A stretch of DNA of 19,420 nt. Origin: Vescimonas sanitatis (GTDB lineage Bacteria > Bacillota > Clostridia > Oscillospirales > Oscillospiraceae). Shown here piece after piece: positions 14,273-19,420 of this stretch (positions within the stretch are counted from its first letter, which is position 1; every line of letters starts with the position of its first letter). The stretch is taken from NCBI RefSeq assembly GCF_049060325.1, contig NZ_JBMGPW010000015.1:1-19420 (forward strand), written 5' to 3'. The notes under the pieces are model-generated. The model was not told where the DNA came from. It did no database searches and worked only from the letters and a program-made list of their open reading frames with translations. Made by a program: the position numbers and the translations under genes.

Positions 14273-15193
14273 TTACTTTCGGTACTCAATCGGATTATCC
14301 TCAGTTTCGTGAATCTTTCGGGCATATTCCAGGAGCTCCGCTTCAAAGGTACGGCATATTTCCAAATCCTGCGTACTGCTTCTCAAGCTGCGCAGCAGGT
14401 AGACGCACCACGGCTCCGGCTGCTCCTCCAGCGTGTAGATCTGCAGCGGCATCAGCCGCGCCAGCTCATAGGCGGAGCTGACGGGAATCAGCGCCCAGTA
14501 ATCTCCATGCTGGAGAAAAGACCGTACGCCGGACGCGGTATTGATCTGCACATGACATCGGTTATCACTGCCGAACCACTTCTTTCTCCACAGGATCAGA
14601 CCGTTGAAATCGCCGCCGATAAAGCGGACCTCCCGCTCCGGATCCAACTCACTGGGGCTGATGGGATGCGGCGGCTTCGGTGACTCCGCACGGCGGACGA
14701 TACACAGGGGCTGCCGATCGATACACCGGACAGCCAAGCCTCCCTGTAGGGACTCATAGGACGCGAAACCGAAATCCGCCAGTTCCTTGGAGACCAGATC
14801 ATACGTGTCTTTGGAGTCGCACACCTTTATCTGTATCTTCTTTTCCGGATGCCGTTCGGTGTATTGCCGCAAGAACTCGTCCAGCAGACGGTCGTAGGTG
14901 CTTCCGTTGGTGGCGATGCGAACGACAGAAAGCGCCTTTTCTTTTACCGCCTCCGTCTCCTCCAGTAGCAGCTTCCACCGCTCCGCCACCGAGATGAACT
15001 CCTCCCCCTGCCGCGTCAGCTCCACACTGCGCTGGCCCTTGGAGCGCAGCACCAGCTGGCAGCCCATCTCCTCCTCCAGTGCCTTCAGCCGGCTGCTGAC
15101 CGCTGACTGGGACAGATACAGGTTTTCCGCCGTCTTTGAGATATTGCGGCAGCGCACCAATTCCAGAAAGATTGTGATATCCTTATGATCCAT
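14273..15193 (-). CDS. LysR-family transcriptional regulator
   Basis: A 306-residue LysR-type regulator, normal length. The winged HTH is at residues about 1-60 (DITIFLELVRCRNISKTAEN then LYLSQSAVSSRLKALEEEMG, then LVLRSKGQRSVELTRQGEEF), followed by the linker helix and a periplasmic-binding-protein-like effector domain (about 90-300). The frame is open to 15301, but the start is set at 15193 by GGAGGAGA about 7 bases upstream and by the usual MDHKDITIF beginning. It lies just downstream of, and in the same direction as, the aldolase-aminotransferase-antiporter operon, separated by a terminator and with its own promoter. It most likely controls that operon through the palindrome at 19040-19062. 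Confidence 0.92.
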   Translation of the reverse strand: MDHKDITIFLELVRCRNISKTAENLYLSQSAVSSRLKALEEEMGCQLVLRSKGQRSVELTRQGEEFISVAERWKLLLEETEAVKEKALSVVRIATNGSTYDRLLDEFLRQYTERHPEKKIQIKVCDSKDTYDLVSKELADFGFASYESLQGGLAVRCIDRQPLCIVRRAESPKPPHPISPSELDPEREVRFIGGDFNGLILWRKKWFGSDNRCHVQINTASGVRSFLQHGDYWALIPVSSAYELARLMPLQIYTLEEQPEPWCVYLLRSLRSSTQDLEICRTFEAELLEYARKIHETEDNPIEYRK

Positions 15194-15230
15194 GGCAGAC
15201 TCTCCTCCTGTGCGGTATGCTATCGATTTT

Positions 15231-15259
15231 ATTATATCCGTAAAGTGCGTAAATGGCAA
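15231..15259 (-). promoter_or_regulatory. Sigma-70-type promoter of the LysR gene
   Basis: On the minus strand TTGCCA (15259-15254), then 17 bases, then a perfect TATAAT (15236-15231). The start point would fall near 15224, about 30 bases before the ATG. It begins only three bases after the terminator hairpin, so the LysR gene is an independent unit. Confidence 0.8.
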
Positions 15260-15261
15260 TG

Positions 15262-15290
15262 CAAAAAGACCCGCTGTCGCGGGTCTTTTC
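15262..15290. terminator. Bidirectional intrinsic terminator
   Basis: AAAAGACCCGC (15264-15274) and GCGGGTCTTTT (15279-15289) form a perfect 11-bp stem with a TGTC loop. U-rich tails occur in both directions (TTTTTGC on the minus strand, TTTTCGTTTT on the plus). It ends the aldolase-aminotransferase-antiporter operon 30 bases after the antiporter stop. Confidence 0.88.
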
Positions 15291-15319
15291 GTTTTGTGCA
15301 AAGGAAAACATAATTGCTG

Positions 15320-16687
15320 TTATGCGTTGGCCGTCTCTTCCGGCTTCTCAAACCTGCGGCCGATTCCGGTAAGAATACTCAGCAGGAAGATAAGCATCAG
15401 TCCCCAGCAGTGGAAGTTATAGGGGATAATATCCAAGAAAGAGAAGTTGGGATCCACGCCATCGATGGCCAGCGCCACACCCAGAGACACCAGCGTGGGA
15501 TTGCCGTGGGGCATCAGACCGGTAGCGCCGCAGGCCACGCCGTCCAGAATGTTGGCGCCGCGGCAGCGGTCGATGTGGAATGCCTTGGTGATGCGGCGCA
15601 CCAGAGAGCCGAAGAACACGATGGCGATGCCGCTGCCGCCGGTGACGACGGAGCCGAGAGCGGCCGCCAGATAGCAGATCAGTTCACCGGAGCGGGGAGA
15701 TTTGCAGTGCTTCATCAAGCTGACGGTCAGGCCATCGAAGGCGCCGCTGCTGTTGAGGATCTCCAGCAGCTGGAACAGCAGGGTCACATACAGCACCAGC
15801 GTCATCATGCCGGACATACCGGCCACGATGGGGCCGTCGTTGGCAAACATCTTCGCCGGTGCAATGGTGCCCAGTACCAGATTCAGCACAATACCGCTGA
15901 GGTTACAGAGGATCAGGGTGCCCATGAGATCCCAACCCTTACGCATAAGAATGACCATGAGCACAGGGAGTACCAGCAGGAACAGAGACTTGGCGGTGCT
16001 GCCGTCCAGCTCCAGATCAGCGGGGATATTGGCGTCCTGCGTCAGACCCACAACGGCAAAGAGTACCGCAGCAACAGCGCCGGAGATAGCGGCATAGGGA
16101 AAACGGGTACGAACCACCTGAGAGATGTCCGCCTCCTGTGTCAGGGCGGATGAGATAGTGGTGTCGGAAATAGGAGCCAGATTGTCGCCGAAGATGGCGC
16201 CGGAGATGATAGCGCCGCACATCAGGCCCATGTTGATGCCCAAACCGTGGGCCAGCGGTAACAGCACCGGCGCGACAGCGGCCACCGAACCGGTGGAGGT
16301 GCCGCAGGAGGTGGAGATGAGCACGCAGGTCAGGAATGCGATCATGGGTATCCATCCGGCATTCAGGCCCAGGCGGGTGATTCCCCAGATCAGGGCATCA
16401 ATCAAACCGCTTTGCCGTAGGAGTTGCGCCAGCATACCGGCCATGATATAGGCCATGATGATGGTGCCCAACATAGGGTTCTGAAGTCCCTTCAGCGTGA
16501 TCTTGCCGTAGTTTTTCTTATCCTTGGCCAACAGGAAGCCCAGTGCCAGAGCAAAGAAGGTAATACCTGTGAGGCGGGCCAATCCGCCGCCGCCGATGAT
16601 GGTGCTGACAAGCATACCCACCAGCATGAACAGGACAGGCAGCCACACGCCGATCTTTCCGCCGTAGAATCCTGATTCTTTTTTCAT
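15320..16687 (-). CDS. NhaC-family Na+/H+ antiporter (possible substrate/ion exchanger)
   Basis: A 455-residue multi-spanning membrane protein. The central blocks STSCGTSTGSVAAVAPVLLP and GAIISGAIFGDNLAPISDTT are the hallmark of the NhaC family, and ATGLMPHGNPTLVSLG near the C-terminus is also typical. The start is placed at 16687 rather than the ATG five codons earlier because the GGAGG at 16696-16700 then has proper spacing. NhaC members exchange sodium for protons, but some couple ions to organic acids or amino acids (malate/lactate exchangers such as MleN). Because it is co-transcribed with an aldolase and an aminotransferase, import of an amino acid or 2-oxo acid is more likely here than simple sodium homeostasis; that is inference. 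Confidence 0.85.
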   Translation of the reverse strand: MKKESGFYGGKIGVWLPVLFMLVGMLVSTIIGGGGLARLTGITFFALALGFLLAKDKKNYGKITLKGLQNPMLGTIIMAYIMAGMLAQLLRQSGLIDALIWGITRLGLNAGWIPMIAFLTCVLISTSCGTSTGSVAAVAPVLLPLAHGLGINMGLMCGAIISGAIFGDNLAPISDTTISSALTQEADISQVVRTRFPYAAISGAVAAVLFAVVGLTQDANIPADLELDGSTAKSLFLLVLPVLMVILMRKGWDLMGTLILCNLSGIVLNLVLGTIAPAKMFANDGPIVAGMSGMMTLVLYVTLLFQLLEILNSSGAFDGLTVSLMKHCKSPRSGELICYLAAALGSVVTGGSGIAIVFFGSLVRRITKAFHIDRCRGANILDGVACGATGLMPHGNPTLVSLGVALAIDGVDPNFSFLDIIPYNFHCWGLMLIFLLSILTGIGRRFEKPEETANA

Positions 16688-16751
16688 AGGGGAAACCTCC
16701 ATTTCTTTTGTTCTCCTCTCGTTTATTTGCAGGAGCCTCCACTCCTGATGG

Positions 16752-17921
16752 TCAGCTTTGCTGGAGCTTCAGCAGCGCGTCGGTGATCTTCTGCGCAGCC
16801 CGCTCCAGATCCTCGGTAGCGTTGGCAAAGGAGAAGCGCATGCAGCAGGCCATCTCCTCGCCGTAGGCGCTACCGGGCATGCCTACCACGCCCGCGTTCT
16901 CCAGCAGGTACTCACACATTTGGGTGGAGTCCATGCCGCCGATATCGAAGAATACCCATGCGTAGAAGGCCCCCTCCGGCTTCAGGCAGCGGACGCCGGG
17001 GATCTTGTTCAGCGCGCCGGTGAACATATCGCGGCGATAGGCGTAGGTCTTGCGCATCTGCTCGGTCTCATACTCGCAGCTAAATGCCTCTACGGCGCCC
17101 TTCTGCAAAAAACCGCTCATGCAGGACAGGCTGTGCTGATACAGCTTATAGGCCACGTCGTAAATCGCCTTGGGTGCCGCCAAATAGCCCATGCGCCAGC
17201 CGGTCATGGCTGCGCTCTTGGAAAAGCCGTTCATGGTGGCGACACGGTCATGGATAGAGGGATAGGCGCCCATGCTGATGCTCTTTGCCCCATCGTAGAC
17301 CAACTTCTCATACACCTCGTCGCTGAGCATGTACACCTGCGGATGGCGCAGCATAAAGGCCTCCAGAATATCGGCCTCGTCCTTGTGAAGAATGCGTCCG
17401 GTGGGGTTGTTGGGGTAGTTGATGATGATAAGGCGGGTCTTGTCGGTGCAGGCGGCCTCCAGCGCCTCGGCGGTGATGTGATAATCCTGTTTGTAGTCCA
17501 GCTTTACCTTGACGGTCACACCGCCCGCCGCCTGAATGATCGGCTCATAGGATACCCATGAGGGATCCAATACCAGCACTTCGTCACCCTCGTTGAGAAT
17601 TGCCTGTACCGCCAGATAGATGGCGTTCTTGCCGCCGGGCGTCACCAAGATGCAGTTGGCATCATAGTCCAAGCTATTCTCCTCCCGCAGCTTTTTCTGA
17701 ATGGCCTGACGTAGCTCTGGCAGACCGGGGCCCACCACATAGTGGGTATATCCCTCCGTCAGGCTGCGAATGGCCGCCATGGAAATACGGTCAGGTGTGG
17801 CAAAGTCCGGCTCACCGCCCGCCAGGCCGATAACAGTGGGATCAGTTTTCTGCATCTCCTTGGCGCGTGCCATCAGCACCATGGAGGCAGAGGGCTTCAT
17901 GCTTTCAATACGATGGTTCAT
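16752..17921 (-). CDS. Class I/II PLP-dependent aminotransferase
   Basis: A 389-residue fold-type I aminotransferase of the aspartate/aromatic group, normal length. Visible residues are the N-terminal GLAGGEPDFATP (32-43), the NYPNNPTG motif (168-175) for cofactor binding, D201 (pyridine nitrogen), the Schiff-base lysine K235 in NGFSKSAAMTGWRMGY, and the C-terminal MRFSFANATEDL whose arginine binds the substrate carboxylate. It converts an amino acid to its 2-oxo acid or the reverse. It starts 16 bases after the aldolase stop, and its GGAGGAG overlaps that end, so the two are tightly coupled. Neighbourhood suggests the amino acid linked to the aldolase's 4-hydroxy-2-oxo acid; specificity is not readable from sequence. 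Confidence 0.9.
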   Translation of the reverse strand: MNHRIESMKPSASMVLMARAKEMQKTDPTVIGLAGGEPDFATPDRISMAAIRSLTEGYTHYVVGPGLPELRQAIQKKLREENSLDYDANCILVTPGGKNAIYLAVQAILNEGDEVLVLDPSWVSYEPIIQAAGGVTVKVKLDYKQDYHITAEALEAACTDKTRLIIINYPNNPTGRILHKDEADILEAFMLRHPQVYMLSDEVYEKLVYDGAKSISMGAYPSIHDRVATMNGFSKSAAMTGWRMGYLAAPKAIYDVAYKLYQHSLSCMSGFLQKGAVEAFSCEYETEQMRKTYAYRRDMFTGALNKIPGVRCLKPEGAFYAWVFFDIGGMDSTQMCEYLLENAGVVGMPGSAYGEEMACCMRFSFANATEDLERAAQKITDALLKLQQS

Positions 17922-17937
17922 GGTGATCTCCTCCTTC

Positions 17938-18933
17938 TTATTTCAGCTTCTGTGCCATGTCCCACAGCAGACTCTCAGAGGGCGCCTTGCGGTCAATGGC
18001 GGACACTTCGGCAATAAGCTTCAGCAGGGATACTCCCTCCTCCTGTGCCACCCTGCGGAACATGGGCAGGAACGAAGAATGACATCCGGTAAGCCCCAGC
18101 ATCAGCTCCACAGGGTTCACGGCCACGCGGTAGTGATACGGCTCCATAGCGGGGATCAAGTCGTCCTCCAGATAGTGCAACAGACCGTACAGATCCACCT
18201 CCGACAGATAGCCCTCCTTCTTCAGGGTGGCGGCGGCCAGTTCAGTGGCGCAGTTACCGGCACTGCGGGCCATACCCAGCAGGCCGCAGTCGATCTCGTC
18301 GGCACCGGCTGCCACGGCAGCCAGCGCGTTGGCCTGAGACAGCCCCAGATTGCTGTGACCATGAAAGCCTACAGGAATCGTCACAGAGTCCTTCAGCGCC
18401 TTGACATATTCCGTGGTCTGGTCGGGAAACATGGTTCCGGCAGAGTCCATGATGGTAATGCGGTCTACACCGGCGTCCTGCAGGAGTTTTGCCTCCTTTG
18501 CCAGCTCCGCCGCCGGAAGAACGTAACCCTTCATCAGCGAGTAGCGACAGGTAAGTCCCGCTTCCTTTACAGCTGCCACCGCCTTGACAGAGCCTGCGCC
18601 GTCACCGGCATCAGCGCCCACCCGCAGGAAATACAGACCTGCGTCGGCAGCGCCGCGAACCAGTTCTTTATCCGCCAGCTTTGCCAGCATAAACATACCG
18701 ATACGTCCACGAGACAGGTAGGGCTGCACCGCCTCGAAATACTCCTCGTCACTGGGTGCTTGCTTAGCATCCGCCTTGGCGTAAGCGCCAAGACCCTTGC
18801 AGTTGCCGCATTCAATATCCGGAATACCTGCCTCCAGCAGCGCACCGATGATGCTTTGGGTCAACGAAATAGGAAAACCATGACCCACCACATTGCCACC
18901 GTCGCGCAGGGTATTGTCAAAAAGCCTGACCAT
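17938..18933 (-). CDS. DmpG/HMGL-like aldolase (4-hydroxy-2-oxo-acid aldolase family)
   Basis: A 331-residue TIM-barrel protein of the DRE-TIM metallolyase superfamily. The signature NTLRDGG (7-13) holds R10 and D11; H18 in VVGHGF aligns with the catalytic His of 4-hydroxy-2-oxovalerate aldolases (DmpG); HGHSNLGLSQAN (191-202) supplies the two metal-binding histidines H191 and H193. DmpG-type enzymes cleave 4-hydroxy-2-oxo acids to pyruvate and an aldehyde. Normally dmpG is paired with an aldehyde dehydrogenase (dmpF); none is present here, and the partner is an aminotransferase instead. That suggests a 4-hydroxy-amino acid pathway, although a biosynthetic direction or a carboxyltransferase-like activity cannot be excluded. 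GAGGAGGC precedes the ATG by 6 bases. Confidence 0.82.
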   Translation of the reverse strand: MVRLFDNTLRDGGNVVGHGFPISLTQSIIGALLEAGIPDIECGNCKGLGAYAKADAKQAPSDEEYFEAVQPYLSRGRIGMFMLAKLADKELVRGAADAGLYFLRVGADAGDGAGSVKAVAAVKEAGLTCRYSLMKGYVLPAAELAKEAKLLQDAGVDRITIMDSAGTMFPDQTTEYVKALKDSVTIPVGFHGHSNLGLSQANALAAVAAGADEIDCGLLGMARSAGNCATELAAATLKKEGYLSEVDLYGLLHYLEDDLIPAMEPYHYRVAVNPVELMLGLTGCHSSFLPMFRRVAQEEGVSLLKLIAEVSAIDRKAPSESLLWDMAQKLK

Positions 18934-18992
18934 AACAATGCCTCCTCGTTTTTATCTGTTGTTGATAAATGCATGCATATTTTACTGATTTA

Positions 18993-19001
18993 CTTATAGC
19001 A
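18993..19001 (-). promoter_or_regulatory. Extended -10 promoter of the aldolase operon
   Basis: On the minus strand TGCTATAAG forms an extended -10 (TG-N-TATAAG) with only a poor -35 (TTTTAA at 17 bases), as expected for an activator-dependent promoter. The start point would be near 18986, giving a leader of about 53 bases. Confidence 0.55.
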
Positions 19002-19039
19002 TAATTTCAAATATATTAAAAGTTTTAATTTCCTGCAAA

Positions 19040-19062
19040 TAATATCACGTATTTTGATATTA
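19040..19062. promoter_or_regulatory. Probable LysR-type operator (T-N11-A palindrome)
   Basis: TAATATCA (19040-19047) and TGATATTA (19055-19062) are perfect inverted repeats with a 7-base spacer. The core ATCA-N7-TGAT fits the LysR T-N11-A rule. Its centre is about 65 bases upstream of the predicted aldolase start point, the usual position of the LysR recognition site. The LysR gene at 14273-15193 is the natural candidate to bind it. Confidence 0.65.
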
Positions 19063-19083
19063 TCCTTTGGATATGAGATAGTA

Positions 19084-19236
19084 GTCGGAGTTATCAAGCC
19101 GTCAAGCCGGAAAGCCCTGCAGGGCAAGGGTTTGGTTGGTGTTACACAAATTTCCGCCATTCTGAAGAAAAACCTCGGAAGCCTTACAGGGCAAGACTTC
19201 CGAGGTTTTTTGCGGTAGTAGTCAAATAGCAGTCTG
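19084..19236. repeat. 153-bp dispersed repeat, copy B
   Basis: Same length and orientation as copy A at 14076-14228. In this copy the internal hairpin is intact (see terminator). Sequence to its right is shared with 10608-10726. The copy therefore marks the end of a former mobile-element gene block. Confidence 0.8.
19166..19213. terminator. Bidirectional terminator inside repeat copy B
   Basis: AACCTCGGAAG (19171-19181) and CTTCCGAGGTT (19197-19207) form a perfect 11-bp stem with a 15-base loop, with T-tracts on both sides. In the minus direction it ends the gene entering from the right edge and insulates the aldolase promoter. Confidence 0.8.
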
Positions 19237-19280
19237 AGCACTTCACAGGTCATGCGGCTCAGATGCAGCGGCTCCCGTTT

Positions 19281-19420
19281 TCAGCACACACAAACCGCAT
19301 ACTTCACACGATTCCCGTACTGTGTCGATTTGAGCAGTCCCAGTTTTTCAAACTTCAACACAAAGCTGCGGATCGTCGCGTAAGCGGCGTTCCCGAAGTC
19401 CTTTTCCAACTGCTTGGTGG
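19281..19420 (-). CDS. C-terminal end of a small DNA-binding-like protein, partial
   Basis: The 3' end of a gene entering from the right edge: about 45 codons including LEKDFGNAAYATIRSFVL, then FEKLGLLKSTQYGNRVKYAV, ending at TGA 19283-19281. The alternation of short helices and a G-L-L-K-S-T turn resembles the end of a winged-helix domain. It is homologous to the second half of the chimeric ORF at 10651-10755. It is probably a gene of a mobile element in the Clostridia; I do not recognise a named family. After the stop the same frame stays open for a further stretch (KREPLHLSRMTCEV), but copy C does not keep that frame. Confidence 0.55.
   Translation of the reverse strand, partial: TKQLEKDFGNAAYATIRSFVLKFEKLGLLKSTQYGNRVKYAVCVC

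Noticed and set aside
18990..19253. 87-codon minus-strand ORF
   Set aside because: Spans the terminator of repeat copy B, the LysR-type operator and the promoter; only its first dozen residues match the other repeat flank, as a decayed relic.
19278..19286. In-frame TGA of the right-edge gene with open frame beyond it, considered as selenocysteine or read-through
   Set aside because: The homologous copy at 10600-10660 has a one-base indel that breaks the frame after the TGA, and no SECIS-like hairpin follows directly; an ordinary stop is simpler.

Overview
The window looks like chromosomal DNA of an anaerobic, butyrate-forming gut member of the Clostridia. The Oscillospiraceae (Intestinimonas / Flavonifractor / Oscillibacter type) are my best guess, inferred from the GC-rich coding sequence, strong GGAGG ribosome binding sites, the 4-hydroxybutyryl-CoA to butyryl-CoA gene set and the relics of Clostridia-type conjugative elements. 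Nearly every gene lies on the minus strand, so transcription runs right to left.

Left part (1-7157): a catabolic operon, in transcription order a 31-residue membrane microprotein, a sodium:solute symporter, an acetyl-CoA-type CoA-transferase (4-hydroxybutyrate CoA-transferase, abfT-like), a DUF169 protein of unknown function, 4-hydroxybutyryl-CoA dehydratase (abfD, with all four iron-sulfur ligands), a PaaI-type hotdog thioesterase, a butyryl-CoA-dehydrogenase-type acyl-CoA dehydrogenase, and the first codons of etfB at the left edge. Together they would import 4-hydroxybutyrate or a related acid, activate it to the CoA ester, dehydrate it to crotonyl-CoA and reduce that to butyryl-CoA with electron-transferring flavoprotein.

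Control block (7158-10510): a well-spaced -24/-12 sigma-54 promoter (GG-N10-GC) sits 28-55 bases upstream of the operon. Just upstream are a palindromic candidate activator site, a PAS-AAA+-Fis-type sigma-54 activator with a GAFTGA loop, and rpoN itself. Sigma factor, activator and promoter thus sit side by side, which strongly suggests substrate-induced sigma-54 control of the operon. The activator's terminator hairpin and the sigma-54 promoter share the same bases.

Accessory scar (about 10560-14272): remnants of a conjugative element. These include a 34-codon chimeric ORF, an XRE-family regulator (the only plus-strand gene), a dihydrolipoamide dehydrogenase gene that has lost its FAD-binding N-terminus at a junction with a truncated ardA-like gene, a small cysteine-rich protein, and several strong hairpins.

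Right part (14273-18998): a LysR regulator with its own sigma-70 promoter, separated by a terminator from a three-gene operon: DmpG/HMGL-like aldolase, class I aminotransferase and NhaC-family antiporter. A perfect T-N11-A palindrome lies near -65 of the operon's predicted start, the classical LysR position. This whole cassette is flanked by two directly repeated 153-bp copies of a dispersed element (14076-14228 and 19084-19236), with a third partial copy at 10587-10607. The right edge holds the 3' end of another mobile-element gene related to the chimeric ORF at 10651-10755.
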